Assembly: GCA_900540635.1 (NCBI GenBank)
Contig: UQGU01000020.1
Coordinates: 1-41,512, forward strand
Direction: 5' to 3'
Length of the DNA: 41,512 bases
Origin: an uncultured Eubacteriales bacterium
GTDB lineage: Bacteria > Bacillota > Clostridia > Oscillospirales > Oscillospiraceae
Shown here: positions 17,794 through 26,538 of the stretch, in pieces
Position numbering within the stretch: the stretch's first letter is position 1
Layout of the letters: each line of letters starts with the position of its first letter
Notes under the pieces: model-generated
The model's database searches: none
What the model was told of the DNA's origin: nothing
The model's input: only the letters and a program-made list of their open reading frames with translations
Translations under genes and position numbers: made by a program

Positions 17794-17811
17794 TCACCGT
17801 ATTCCTCTCCT

Positions 17812-17850
17812 AAAAAAACGGCCCAGACTCATATCAAAAGAGTCTGAGCC
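17812..17850 (-). terminator. Intrinsic terminator inside the polysaccharide operon
   Basis: In minus-strand RNA, arm 17850-17840 pairs with 17830-17820 over 11 bp (one G-U), 9-nt loop, followed by GC and seven U (17818-17812). It ends transcription right after the initiating transferase and only 19 bp before the GT2 start, so downstream genes need read-through, antitermination or a promoter hidden upstream. Confidence 0.85.
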
Positions 17851-17897
17851 GCATTTGTCCCATATCGCTCTCGTTCAGACCCTGTGCTTCTTGCGCA

Positions 17898-19328
17898 TCA
17901 GGTCGCCGTCTTTTTTTCTTCCTCGTCCGCCTTTGCCGTGGTATGGCCGTCGGCGACGCCCTCGGTGGACTCCGGCATAAACAGGATCTTCACCGTGGCG
18001 AACATGATCTTCAAATCCTCTACAACCCCCATGGAGGCGATATACTGCAGGTCCATCTGGAGCTTATTATAGGGGGTGGTATTGTACTTGCCATAGACCT
18101 GGGCCAGGCCGGTGAGGCCGGCTTTGGCCTGGAGGCGGAGGGCAAACTCGGGCATCTCCAGCTCGTAATCCTCGGCGATCTCCGGGCGCTCGGGCCGGGG
18201 GCCCACGATGGACATATCCCCCACCAGGATGCAGAAGAGCTGGGGGGTCTCGTCAATGCGGATGGCGCGGATGATCTTGCCAACGGGGGTGATGCGGTCG
18301 TCATGCTCCTGGGCCAGGCGGGCCACGCCGTCCTTCTCGGCGTCCACCCGCATGGAGCGGAATTTATAGATATAGAACTGCTTGCCGTCCTTGGTCAGGC
18401 GCAGCTGCTTATAGAGGATGGGGCCGCCGTCATAGAGCTTGATGGCAATGGCCGTAATGAGCATGAAGGGGCTGAAGACCACCAGGGCCGCCAGGCTCAG
18501 GAGGATATCCGTCAGCCGTTTCAGAGCCAGATACCAGATGGCGGGGCTGCTGCGGTGGCAGACCAGCACGGGCAGGTTGTCCAGCTGCATGGCCCGGGCG
18601 CCCTTGACCAGGAGGTCGCCGATGTTGGGCCGGACATAGGCCTCTATATTGCGGTCGATGCAGTATTTCAGCAGGTCGTTGCGCTCGCTGGAGGGCACGC
18701 CGCAGAGCATCACCGCCCGGGCATCCCAGCGGAAGATCTGGCGGCAGAGCTCCTCGGACCCCACCTCCGCAGAGATGCTGTCCAGCACATAGAAGGCACC
18801 GGGCAGACGGCGGAGGATATCCTCGCCCTCCTTCCGGGCTTCGGGGTTGCCATAGACCAGCAGGGTGGCTCTGGGGGGCAGGAATCTGGCCGTGGCCTTC
18901 TTCACGCAGAAGGACAGCAGCCCGGACATCGCCACGCAGCCAACCACCAGCACCAGCATGGGCAGCACATTGGGCACGGCCCGGATCAGCAGGGCCGTGA
19001 TCACATACATGATGCCGCAGCTGATGACCGCCGCCACCGTATTGGAATACATCATCTCCGCCGCCGTCTGGAACACCACATCAAAGCCGCTGTAGAGATG
19101 GGCGAACATATAAAACAGCAGGGCAAACAGCAGCACAACGATGACATCGCCCTTGATAAAGAAGGGATAAATGTACATCCTCGTCCGGTAGTACATAAAC
19201 CAGACCAACGCAAACAGGGCGCTGTTGACCGCCGTCAGCAGCAGGCCAAACAACGTCTGCATTGCCCCACGCTTTTGCTGGGAATTGAACATAGACGCAA
19301 ACCACACTCTCTTTCTGTCTTTCTGCAA
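17898..19328 (-). CDS. WcaJ-type undecaprenyl-phosphate sugar phosphotransferase
   Basis: Initiating enzyme of polysaccharide assembly: transfers a sugar-1-phosphate to undecaprenyl phosphate. Four N-terminal helices (within ~20-150), a CoA-binding-like middle domain (~155-265), a fifth hydrophobic segment (~275-295) and the catalytic Bact_transf domain with YKFRSMRVDAE, the Asp-Glu pair in RIDETPQL, and VGPRPERPE. Length (476) is normal. The longest frame starts at TTG 19328, only ~12 nt after the predicted transcription start and without a ribosome binding site; ATG 19292 (464 residues) is a good alternative. The hydrophilic tail (DEEEKKTAT) is unremarkable. First gene of the operon; GC-rich. 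Confidence 0.93.
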   Translation of the reverse strand: MQKDRKRVWFASMFNSQQKRGAMQTLFGLLLTAVNSALFALVWFMYYRTRMYIYPFFIKGDVIVVLLFALLFYMFAHLYSGFDVVFQTAAEMMYSNTVAAVISCGIMYVITALLIRAVPNVLPMLVLVVGCVAMSGLLSFCVKKATARFLPPRATLLVYGNPEARKEGEDILRRLPGAFYVLDSISAEVGSEELCRQIFRWDARAVMLCGVPSSERNDLLKYCIDRNIEAYVRPNIGDLLVKGARAMQLDNLPVLVCHRSSPAIWYLALKRLTDILLSLAALVVFSPFMLITAIAIKLYDGGPILYKQLRLTKDGKQFYIYKFRSMRVDAEKDGVARLAQEHDDRITPVGKIIRAIRIDETPQLFCILVGDMSIVGPRPERPEIAEDYELEMPEFALRLQAKAGLTGLAQVYGKYNTTPYNKLQMDLQYIASMGVVEDLKIMFATVKILFMPESTEGVADGHTTAKADEEEKKTAT

Positions 19329-19347
19329 CTTTACATATATCAGGTGT

Positions 19348-19376
19348 ATTTTACATCCTTATGCGATAAATTTCAA
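19348..19376 (-). promoter_or_regulatory. Promoter of the polysaccharide operon
   Basis: On the minus strand TTGAAA (19376-19371), 17-nt spacer, TAAAAT (19353-19348). It is the best promoter in the 140 bp between the XRE regulator and the initiating transferase. The surrounding sequence is AT-rich. Confidence 0.6.
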
Positions 19377-19470
19377 GCATTTGAAACGAAACTGATATAT
19401 TTTTCGCAAGAAATAGCAATTTCGCCAAAAAATTCCGCAGCTTTTTTTCAAAATTGTACACACCATATTG

Positions 19471-20277
19471 TCAAATCTCCTTACCGGCGGGATTTTCCCG
19501 GGCAAGGCAGGCATAGGCATAGGCCTTTTCAAAATCCTTCCGCTCCCGGCAGCAGAGCTCCAGCAGGTCATAGCAGGCAATCCCCTGCTGTTCCGCCCTG
19601 GAAAGGGCCGCGAAGGATAAGGCATAGTCCTTCTTTTTTAGATAGGCCTTGCCCTCCAGCACCAGGGTCTCCGGAGTGGGGGCCTCCAGGGCCGCCAGCA
19701 GGGCCAGGGCCCGGTCCGCGTCCCCGCCGTCCAGGGCCAGCCGGGCCCGAAGGAGCAGCTCCCCATCCAGAGAGGGCAGCTGCTTCTGCCGGGGCTTCTG
19801 CCCAAGCTGCTGGGCCAGGAGCTCCTGGCGGGTGCGCAGGTCCGGGGTGATATAGGGGCTCTCGAAGCGCCGGGCCTGGCCCAGGAGCTTCCGGGCCACA
19901 GGCCGCCGCCCCTCCCGGGCGGCCTCCTCCGCAAGGCTCAGGCAGCACAGGCACCCAAGGAGCCCCCGCTCCCAGTCCAGGGTCTCGTCCGGGGTCTCGC
20001 AGTCCCCCAGGATGGACAGGGCCGCCCGATAGCGCTTCTCGGCAAAGGCCTGCCGGGCCTGGAGCATGCGCTGCTGGTTCGCCGTAAGCACGACCTCTCC
20101 CAGGAAATAGCTCACGGGCTTGCCCAGGGCATCCGCCAGGTACTGCAGCGTCGCCATGGAGGGGCGGGCCGTTCCGTTCTCGATCTGCGAGAGCATATTG
20201 CGGGTGATCCGGTCGCCGCAGAGCGCCCGCTGGGTCAGTCCTGCCTCCAGCCGCGCCTTGCGCAGCAGCTCCCCCAT
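19471..20277 (-). CDS. XRE-family regulator with TPR-like C-terminal domain
   Basis: A 268-residue DNA-binding protein. Residues 1-65 form a Cro/CI-type helix-turn-helix (ELLRKARLEAGLTQRAL, then MLSQIENGTARPSMATLQ). The remainder is all-helical with Ala/Leu-rich repeats (LSILGDCETPDETLDW, LALLAALEAPTPETLVLEGKAYLKK) like the TPR domains of peptide-responsive regulators. The ATG at 20277 has GGAGG 14 nt upstream; a TTG at 20283 is 8 nt from it and may be the real start. A longer frame to 20361 would begin upstream of the -10 element. It is transcribed in the same direction as, and 142 bp before, the polysaccharide operon, which it may regulate; this is inference. Confidence 0.85.
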   Translation of the reverse strand: MGELLRKARLEAGLTQRALCGDRITRNMLSQIENGTARPSMATLQYLADALGKPVSYFLGEVVLTANQQRMLQARQAFAEKRYRAALSILGDCETPDETLDWERGLLGCLCCLSLAEEAAREGRRPVARKLLGQARRFESPYITPDLRTRQELLAQQLGQKPRQKQLPSLDGELLLRARLALDGGDADRALALLAALEAPTPETLVLEGKAYLKKKDYALSFAALSRAEQQGIACYDLLELCCRERKDFEKAYAYACLARENPAGKEI

Positions 20278-20308
20278 CTCCAATGACCGCACCTCCCTAT
20301 TTTTTGCT

Positions 20309-20317
20309 ATTATACCA
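20309..20317 (-). promoter_or_regulatory. Extended -10 promoter of the XRE regulator
   Basis: TGGTATAAT on the minus strand, a perfect extended -10 element, about 30 bp upstream of the start. No good -35 box is seen, as expected for extended -10 promoters. Confidence 0.5.
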
Positions 20318-20440
20318 AATCGTTCTGCAAAAATCCACCGAAATATTTTCAAAATTTTCACCGTTCCCGCGTCCCGCTCACCTCAGCCCCGGGGCGCGGC
20401 GGGACGCAGGAAGGTCTCTTTTCCGCATTTTCAAAAAAGA

Positions 20441-20469
20441 TTGCGTTTTCTGCAGGGAAATGGTATAAT
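20441..20469 (+). promoter_or_regulatory. Promoter of trkA-trkH
   Basis: TTGCGT (20441-20446), 17-nt spacer ending in TGG, TATAAT (20464-20469). The same TGG-TATAAT as in the divergent XRE promoter. The leader to trkA is about 60 nt. Confidence 0.75.
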
Positions 20470-20534
20470 AGGAAAAATTTCACCGTTTTCAAAACCGTGA
20501 ATCCCGTTGATCTTTTTAAGAATCGGAGGCAGAT

Positions 20535-21893
20535 ATGAAAATCATTATCGCAGGCGACGGCAAGGTCGGCGCCACTCTGACCCGTCAGCTCACCAGCGAG
20601 GGCTACGACGTGACCATTATCGACTCCAAGGCCTCCCCCCTGGAATCCAGTGTGGAGCGGTACGACGTGATCTCCGTTCAGGGCAACTGCGCATCCATGG
20701 ATGTGCTGCGGCAGGCCGGTGTGAAGGACGCCGATCTGCTCATCGCCGCCACCGGTGCAGACGAAGTAAACCTGCTCTGCTGCACCACGGCCCACGCCAT
20801 GAACCAGAAGCTCCACACCATCGCCCGGGTGCGGAATCCGGAATACACCGAGCAGATTTTCAAAATGCGGGAGACCTTCGGTCTGTCCATGCTCATCAAT
20901 CCCGAGAACCAAGCCGCCACGGAGATCGACCGGCTGCTGAAATACCCGGGCTTTCTCCGGCGGGATACCTTCGCCAAGGGCCGCACAGAGATCGTTGAGC
21001 TGCGGGTAGATGCCAGCAGCAAGCTGTGCAACGTCCGCCTGGTGGATCTGCAGAGCATCATCCGGTGCAAGGTCCTGGTGTGTGCCGTGCTGCGGGGCGG
21101 CCAGGCCATCACCCCCGGCGGCGACTTTATGCTGCGAGAGGGGGACCGGCTGTTCATCACCGCCCTTTCCGAAAACCTGACGACCCTGCTGAAAAACCTG
21201 GGCATCCTCACCCGGCAGGTCCGGCGGGCCATGCTCTGCGGCGGCGGCCGGGTCAGCTACTATCTGGCCACCAAGCTGCTGAAGGCCGGTATCGGCTGCG
21301 TCATTGTGGACAACAGCGCCGCCCGGTGCAGCGAGCTGTGCACCCTGCTGCCGGGGGCAGAGATCATCCACGGGGACGCCTCCGACCAGGACCTTCTGGA
21401 AAGCGAGGGCCTCGCCCAGTGCGATGCACTGGTGACGCTGACGGGCTTAGACGAGCTGAATATGATCGTCTCCCTGTATGGTATCTCCCAGGGCGTTCCC
21501 CAGGTCATCACCAAGCTGGGCCACGCGGACAAGGGCGGCATTGTGTCCTCCCTGGCTCTGGGCAGCGTGGTCTGCCCCAAGGAACTGTGCTGCAGCAACA
21601 TCGTCCGGTACGTCCGGGCCATGCAAAACCAGACCGGCGCGGCCATCTCCGTCCATACCATTGCCGACGGGCAGATCGAGGCCATGGAGTTTCTGGCCGA
21701 TGAGAGCACACGGTTCTGCGGCGTTCCTCTGAAGGACATCAAGATGAAGTCCAGCGTCCGCGTGGTCAGCATCAGCCACGATGCCGCCACGGAAATCGCC
21801 AACGGCGATTCCGTCTATCAGCAGGGCGACACCATCATCGTGGTCACCAACAGCGGCGTGGTTCTGCGGCAGCTGAACGACATCTTCGCGTGA
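20535..21893 (+). CDS. trkA: TrkA potassium uptake regulatory subunit
   Basis: Cytoplasmic NAD-binding gating subunit of the Trk potassium system. The 452-residue protein is the usual duplicated form: RCK_N (GDGKVG at residues 7-12) plus RCK_C in the first half (to ~215), then a second RCK_N (CGGGRVSYYLATKLL) plus RCK_C. The start has GGAGG 5 nt upstream. trkH follows after 10 bp, so the channel and its regulator are made together. The length matches E. coli TrkA (458). Confidence 0.95.
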   Translation: MKIIIAGDGKVGATLTRQLTSEGYDVTIIDSKASPLESSVERYDVISVQGNCASMDVLRQAGVKDADLLIAATGADEVNLLCCTTAHAMNQKLHTIARVRNPEYTEQIFKMRETFGLSMLINPENQAATEIDRLLKYPGFLRRDTFAKGRTEIVELRVDASSKLCNVRLVDLQSIIRCKVLVCAVLRGGQAITPGGDFMLREGDRLFITALSENLTTLLKNLGILTRQVRRAMLCGGGRVSYYLATKLLKAGIGCVIVDNSAARCSELCTLLPGAEIIHGDASDQDLLESEGLAQCDALVTLTGLDELNMIVSLYGISQGVPQVITKLGHADKGGIVSSLALGSVVCPKELCCSNIVRYVRAMQNQTGAAISVHTIADGQIEAMEFLADESTRFCGVPLKDIKMKSSVRVVSISHDAATEIANGDSVYQQGDTIIVVTNSGVVLRQLNDIFA

Positions 21894-21903
21894 GGCATCG
21901 GCT

Positions 21904-23364
21904 ATGAACTACAAAATGACGGGGCGTTTCATCGCCCAGATCCTGCTGCTGGAAGCACTCTTTATGATCCCCGCCATGTTCATCAGCCTGTACTGTGGCG
22001 AGAACGCCTCTGTGAAGGCGTTTCTGGTCACTATGGTGCTGCTGCTGGTCGTTTCCTGCCTGCTGCGGTTTTTGTGCAGGGGCGCAAAGAGCAACTTCTA
22101 CGCGACGGACGGCATGGTCTGCGTGGCCCTGAGCTGGATCGTCCTCTCTCTGGCCGGAAGCCTGCCCTTCGTGCTCTCCGGTGCGATCCCCAAATTTATC
22201 GATGCGCTTTTTGAAATCGTCTCCGGCTTTACCACCACCGGCGCTTCTATTCTTCCGGAGGTGGAAAGTCTGCCCAAGGGCATCATGTACTGGCGCAGCT
22301 TCAGCCACTGGGTGGGCGGCATGGGCGTTCTGGTGTTCCTGCTGGCCATTGTCCCCAGCACAGACAGAGGCAAGGGCTTCACTATGCACCTGCTCCGGGC
22401 GGAAAGCCCCGGCCCCAGCGTGGGCAAGCTGGTTCCCAAAATGCGGAAGACCGCTGCCATTCTCTACATTCTCTATATCGGCCTGACCATTGCGGACATT
22501 ATATTCCTGGTGCTGGGCAAGATGGATGTCTTCGAAGCGGTGTGCAACGCCTTTGGCACCGCAGGAACCGGCGGCTTCGGCGTGCGCAACGATTCCTTCG
22601 CCAGCTATAGCCCCTATCTGCAAAATGTGACGACCATATTCATGTTCCTGTTCGGCGTCAATTTCACCTGCTACTATTTTCTGCTGCTCAGGCAGTTTGG
22701 AGCCGTATTCCGGGACGAGGAGCTGCGGGCCTACTTCGGCATCGTCCTGGGCAGCACCCTGCTCATCGCCTGGAACATCCGGGGGCAGTACGCCACCTTG
22801 GAAGAAACCTTCCGCCACGCAGCCTTCCAGGTTTCCAGCATCACCACTACCACAGGCTTTGCCACGACGGACTTTGACCAGTGGCCCAGTTTTTCGAAAA
22901 CCATTCTGCTGTGCCTCATGGTCATCGGCGCCAGCGCCGGCTCCACCGGCGGCGGCATGAAGGTCTCCCGGCTGATTTTGCTCTTTAAGAGCCTGCGCAG
23001 AAGCTTTTTGCAAATGCTCCACCCCCGCCGGGTTCAGATGATCCGCAACAACGGCCAGGTGGTGGATGACAAGATTGTAGAAACCACCAACGCCTACCTG
23101 ATCGCCTATGTGTTCATCCTGTTCGTGAGCTTTTTGCTGCTATCCCCGGACGGATTCTCCACAGGCACCAATTTCTCCGCCGTGCTGTGCTGCTTCAACA
23201 ACATCGGCCCCGGTCTGGAAGCCGTTGGCCCCACCTGCAATTTCAGCGGCTTCAGCATTCTGAGCAAGCTGGTGCTCATCTTCGATATGCTGCTGGGCAG
23301 ACTGGAAATTTTCCCCATTCTCTGCCTCTTCTCCCGCCATACCTGGCACCGCACCGTTCGATAA
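21904..23364 (+). CDS. trkH: TrkH potassium uptake channel subunit
   Basis: Membrane pore of the Trk system: 486 residues with four pore-loop repeats, including FTTTGASI and FGTAGTGGFG, and later TTTGFATTDF, where the conserved Gly residues form the selectivity filter. About ten to twelve helices. GAGG lies ahead of ATG 21904. The C-terminal segment ends in GRLEIFPILCLFSRHTW, typical of the family. Potassium uptake coupled to the membrane potential or to Na+/H+ is known for the family. Confidence 0.95.
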   Translation: MNYKMTGRFIAQILLLEALFMIPAMFISLYCGENASVKAFLVTMVLLLVVSCLLRFLCRGAKSNFYATDGMVCVALSWIVLSLAGSLPFVLSGAIPKFIDALFEIVSGFTTTGASILPEVESLPKGIMYWRSFSHWVGGMGVLVFLLAIVPSTDRGKGFTMHLLRAESPGPSVGKLVPKMRKTAAILYILYIGLTIADIIFLVLGKMDVFEAVCNAFGTAGTGGFGVRNDSFASYSPYLQNVTTIFMFLFGVNFTCYYFLLLRQFGAVFRDEELRAYFGIVLGSTLLIAWNIRGQYATLEETFRHAAFQVSSITTTTGFATTDFDQWPSFSKTILLCLMVIGASAGSTGGGMKVSRLILLFKSLRRSFLQMLHPRRVQMIRNNGQVVDDKIVETTNAYLIAYVFILFVSFLLLSPDGFSTGTNFSAVLCCFNNIGPGLEAVGPTCNFSGFSILSKLVLIFDMLLGRLEIFPILCLFSRHTWHRTVR

Positions 23365-23378
23365 TTGAAAAAATCGAA

Positions 23379-23420
23379 AGCGCCCGCCATTGCACTTCAT
23401 TTGATGCAATGGCGGGTGCT
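23379..23420. terminator. Bidirectional terminator between trkH and the sigma-partner gene
   Basis: A 16-bp stem (23379-23394 with 23405-23420, one G-T) with 10-nt loop. It is followed by TTATTT on the plus strand, and by TTTCGATTTTTTC on the minus strand. It serves two convergent genes. Confidence 0.85.
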
Positions 23421-23424
23421 TTAT

Positions 23425-25464
23425 TTACCGCAGGGGATACTGGGAGAAGGGCTTCCAGTTGATTGTTTTTTCAGGATAGGACGCGATGATTTCCTGGGCC
23501 TGCTGCCGGGTGATGACCTGGTAGTCGGCCCGCTCTGCATTGGGGTCAAAGCTCGGATCCCTGCGGACCCAATAGCCTTCTTCATTCACAAAAAGCTTTT
23601 CAATGCTGACGAAGCTGTCCCCCTCCATGCGGTAGAATTCATAGTGGTCCCCACTGCGGCAGCACAGCACGCCGCCTTCGCAGAGGGAATCGAAGACGAA
23701 ACTGTCGCCGCTGATACGGTTTCGGAAGCAATAGACGGTGGGCTTTGCCTCGCTGATCGTCCCCTCCCAATCCTGCACCAGGGGCGTTTTGACGATCAGC
23801 ACCTTGCTGCCATCCCCGCGCAGGTCTTCCAGCGCATAGACAAATTGGTCTGAATTTTCGTATTTATCCAGCATTCTGGCGATAAACCAGGCGTTGTCAT
23901 CCTGATAGGGATAGGTTTTCATCGGTTCTCCAAAGCGTTTCATGGACTGAACACCAATATCCATAACAGAATAGGAATCCACAATGGCGTAGGCCTGTTC
24001 CTCAGAAATGGACTGCCTGTTTTGAGGCTCCAGAACACGCTGCCCCTCCAGGCGGCCCAGCTCCCGATCCAAATGCCAGCCATTCTGATCCTGAATCACG
24101 GCCCGGTCAAATTCCAGGGTCTGCTCGCCGGGGGTGAAAAACCAATAGGCCTCCTGACCGAAAAAGCCTTTGATCAAAACCGTTCCATCCTGGCAGAAAT
24201 AGAGACTGCCCACAACCCCCGGGGCATCCTGCGCATCAAAATACACGGTGCACTGTCCGTCCCGGATGGTCAGGATACGCAGATACCGATAGTCGATCAG
24301 CTCCTCCACCCCGTCCCCGTTCAGATCCCGCAGGGAATAGAGCATGGCGTCCCGATCATAGGGTGAGCGGGCGTTCTCGATGCGTTGGGCGACATAATCC
24401 CCATAGCCGCCGGAATAGAGGGCCTGCCGGGTCTCTTCCCGCTGGGCCCGGTAGTCCGCTTCCGCCTGGACAAAGAACTTCGTCACCTCTGCCGGAACCG
24501 GCTGCTGGGGGGCAATGGAATAGTCAAAGCACTCTGCAATTTTTTCCAGCTCCTCCGGCTCCATTTCCCGCCGGGTATTTCCCTCCAGGCAGTTGGAAGC
24601 CATGTAGATATGAACAGAGGCCGCTTCCCGGTCCGCAAAAATATGGGCATGTTCCCCGTCCAGCACCAGCAGGAGCGTCTGTCCGTCCCGGGTAACGTAG
24701 TTCCACTCCCGCAGCTGCTCCGAAAGGCCCACCGAGGCCGTATAAGGATACAGGCAGTCCTTGCGAACATAGGTCAGCTCTGCAAGCAGCGTTTGGGGCC
24801 AGAGGTCCACGGTCAGCTCCATAGGCATGGAGAAGCTTCCATCGTCAAAGAAATAGCCGTGCAGATACCGGCAATTCCCTGCCGCATCTGCCTGCATGAC
24901 CCCCGCGAGGTGCAGCGACTGCAGCAGCACGCCTGCCTCGTAGTCATAGGTGCAGCCATATTCCTTTTCCAGCAGGTGCAGACCGTACTTCTGGGCAATG
25001 TCCTTCAGGGCCTGAACCGCCTCCGGTGTGCCGCAGTAATAGATATCCCGGAAATTCTCGGGAATGAATGCAGCGTTCCAGTCTGCCTGGGCACCCTTGG
25101 CATCGCTTTGCTCCAGGAATGCCTGCCATTCGGCAAACGCCTTCCGGTTGGCTGTTCCCTGGAGGCTCACAATGCTGTGGGGTGCAGCCTGGGGCTCTGT
25201 GGGGATAGGATTTCCCGCCTCATCATAATAGGTTGGCACGGTCTCCCGGGCGTAGGTGCCCAGGGACAGATCCTTCAAATGCAGCGCGTAAGCCACCGCG
25301 CAGCCAACCAGCAGCAGGCTCAGGCCGATCACCGCAGCAATCAGCAAAAGCCTTCGCCGGGGTGCAGCCTTCCGGCGCTGCTTCCCGGCGCGAAGGGCCT
25401 GGGCTTCCAGGACAAAGTCACTCCGGACATCCCCCAGAGCGTCCAGCAAATACAGCCGTGTCAT
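23425..25464 (-). CDS. Large membrane-anchored protein translationally coupled to an ECF sigma factor (possible anti-sigma/sensor)
   Basis: A 679-residue protein. A short cytoplasmic part (residues 1-~40, RLYLLDALGDVRSDFVLEAQALR) precedes a basic stretch and one membrane helix (RRRLLLIAAVIGLSLLLVGCAVAYAL, ~40-65); the rest should be outside the cell. A calcium-binding-like DLNGDGVEELIDYRYL lies near residue 385, as in FG-GAP/EF-hand-like loops, and a second LRGDGSKVLIV follows later. The cytoplasmic motif resembles the N-terminus of clostridial anti-sigma-like proteins. ATG 25464 has AGGAGG upstream and overlaps the sigma stop (ATGA), so expression is coupled. That it controls the sigma factor is inferred from this arrangement. 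Confidence 0.75.
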   Translation of the reverse strand: MTRLYLLDALGDVRSDFVLEAQALRAGKQRRKAAPRRRLLLIAAVIGLSLLLVGCAVAYALHLKDLSLGTYARETVPTYYDEAGNPIPTEPQAAPHSIVSLQGTANRKAFAEWQAFLEQSDAKGAQADWNAAFIPENFRDIYYCGTPEAVQALKDIAQKYGLHLLEKEYGCTYDYEAGVLLQSLHLAGVMQADAAGNCRYLHGYFFDDGSFSMPMELTVDLWPQTLLAELTYVRKDCLYPYTASVGLSEQLREWNYVTRDGQTLLLVLDGEHAHIFADREAASVHIYMASNCLEGNTRREMEPEELEKIAECFDYSIAPQQPVPAEVTKFFVQAEADYRAQREETRQALYSGGYGDYVAQRIENARSPYDRDAMLYSLRDLNGDGVEELIDYRYLRILTIRDGQCTVYFDAQDAPGVVGSLYFCQDGTVLIKGFFGQEAYWFFTPGEQTLEFDRAVIQDQNGWHLDRELGRLEGQRVLEPQNRQSISEEQAYAIVDSYSVMDIGVQSMKRFGEPMKTYPYQDDNAWFIARMLDKYENSDQFVYALEDLRGDGSKVLIVKTPLVQDWEGTISEAKPTVYCFRNRISGDSFVFDSLCEGGVLCCRSGDHYEFYRMEGDSFVSIEKLFVNEEGYWVRRDPSFDPNAERADYQVITRQQAQEIIASYPEKTINWKPFSQYPLR

Positions 25465-26018
25465 AGCAGTCCCTCCTTTTGCAAGCAAATGCAGAGCCTT
25501 TTCCGCGTTCTGTGGAGCATGGTGCTGATATGTCCCTTGGTCAGCCCCGTTTTGGTGGCGATATCCTCCAACGAATCTAAGTACCAGTAGCGGCAGAGGA
25601 ACACACTGCGCTCTCTCTGGGGCAGGGCTTGCAAAAAGCGGTTGACCGCTGCTACCAGCTCTTTTCTGCCTACAGTATCTTCCGGGGTCTCTCCCCGGTC
25701 CGCGATCTCCCCAAGCTCCTCCAAGGCGAACGCCATCTGGCCCCCGGTACGCTTGTAGGCGGAACGCCTGCGCCAGCGGTCAATGGACAGGTGCCGGGTG
25801 ATTTTCCCCAGGAATGCCCCAAGCAGGCTGGGCCGGGCAGGCGGGATCCGGTTCCAGGCGGCAAGGTAAGTATCGCTGACGCACTCCCGGGCATCCTCCT
25901 GATCTGACAAAACATTGTAAGCTACGGAATAACAGTACGGGCCATATTTTCTGTCCGTCTGAACGATCGCCTGCTCATCCCGGCGGAAATAGAGCTCCAC
26001 AATTTCCTGATCTTCCAT
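25461..26018 (-). CDS. ECF-type RNA polymerase sigma factor
   Basis: A 185-residue sigma-70 family protein: region 2 (~10-80; DARECVSDTYLAAWNRIP and LGKITRHLSIDRWRRR) and region 4 (~110-170; LPQRERSVFLCRYWYLDSLEDIA with the helix-turn-helix TKTGLTKGHISTMLHRTRKRL). It directs polymerase to a small regulon, probably in response to an envelope signal through its coupled membrane partner. AAGGAGG precedes ATG 26018. A putative ECF promoter lies just upstream, suggesting autoregulation. Confidence 0.93.
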   Translation of the reverse strand: MEDQEIVELYFRRDEQAIVQTDRKYGPYCYSVAYNVLSDQEDARECVSDTYLAAWNRIPPARPSLLGAFLGKITRHLSIDRWRRRSAYKRTGGQMAFALEELGEIADRGETPEDTVGRKELVAAVNRFLQALPQRERSVFLCRYWYLDSLEDIATKTGLTKGHISTMLHRTRKRLCICLQKEGLL

Positions 26019-26050
26019 ATGCGTGCCTCCTTTCCATGTGTTTCACCTAT

Positions 26051-26079
26051 ATAGGCGCAGAAACAAGAAAAATATTACA
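26051..26079 (-). promoter_or_regulatory. Possible autoregulated ECF promoter
   Basis: On the minus strand, TGTAAT with a T-rich spacer and then GCGCCTATAT. This resembles the TGTAAC/CGTC-type ECF promoters and lies about 33 bp from the sigma gene start. No sigma-A -35/-10 pair was found here. Confidence 0.35.
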
Positions 26080-26158
26080 GCGTCCTTCCAAAAAACTCCA
26101 ATTTATTGGACCGTTCTCGTTGTATAATTCCAGCAAGGAACACAAGGAGGGGTTATTC

Positions 26159-26353
26159 ATGAAAATTCACATCTGGAAGAAGCTTTACAAGGAGGACCCT
26201 GCTCTTTCGGCAGAATACCGGCCCCTTCGGCGCAGGCTGGCCCAGGCAGGCTTGAGCGAAAAAGCGCTGCGGAAAATGACGCCCCAACAGCGGGTGCAAA
26301 CCCTGGAAAAGGCCAACTTGGACCCATACGACTTCATCTTTCTGGCCTGCTGA
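26159..26353 (+). CDS. Small basic hypothetical protein
   Basis: 64 residues, highly basic (KKLYKEDPALSAEYRPLRRRLAQAGL), predicted helical with no membrane segment. I do not recognise a named family. ATG 26159 is set by a strong AAGGAGG 8 nt upstream; the longer frame from 26036 would read through the divergent sigma promoter region. A TATAAT at 26121-26126 could serve as -10 but its -35 is poor. It lies between the sigma operon and psuK, transcribed away from the former. Confidence 0.6.
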   Translation: MKIHIWKKLYKEDPALSAEYRPLRRRLAQAGLSEKALRKMTPQQRVQTLEKANLDPYDFIFLAC

Positions 26354-26465
26354 AAAAGCGCCGCAGGAGCAAAACATCTGTTTTCGAAATTATACCACAC
26401 AATCTGCACCACCGCTTTTGACAGCATTACCAATTTCCCGCCTCGATCTTTATGAAAAATAGCAG

Positions 26466-26494
26466 TTGACAAACGGGTGTACCCCGTCTATAAT
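26466..26494 (+). promoter_or_regulatory. Consensus promoter of psuK-psuG with inverted repeat in the spacer
   Basis: TTGACA (26466-26471), exactly 17 nt, TATAAT (26489-26494): a perfect sigma-A promoter. The spacer holds the inverted repeat ACGGG-N5-CCCGT (26473-26477 and 26483-26487), a plausible operator between -35 and -10. Confidence 0.85.
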
Positions 26495-26538
26495 AAGCTT
26501 TTGATTAGAAAAATACACAATGTTTAGGAGGCTGCTCC

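Noticed and set aside
17943..19850. 635-codon plus-strand frame opposite the initiating transferase and XRE gene
   Set aside because: Antisense shadow spanning two recognisable minus-strand genes, with repetitive His/Gln/Gly composition.
20358..21371. 337-codon minus-strand frame opposite trkA
   Set aside because: Antisense of TrkA; the plus-strand frame has both RCK repeats.
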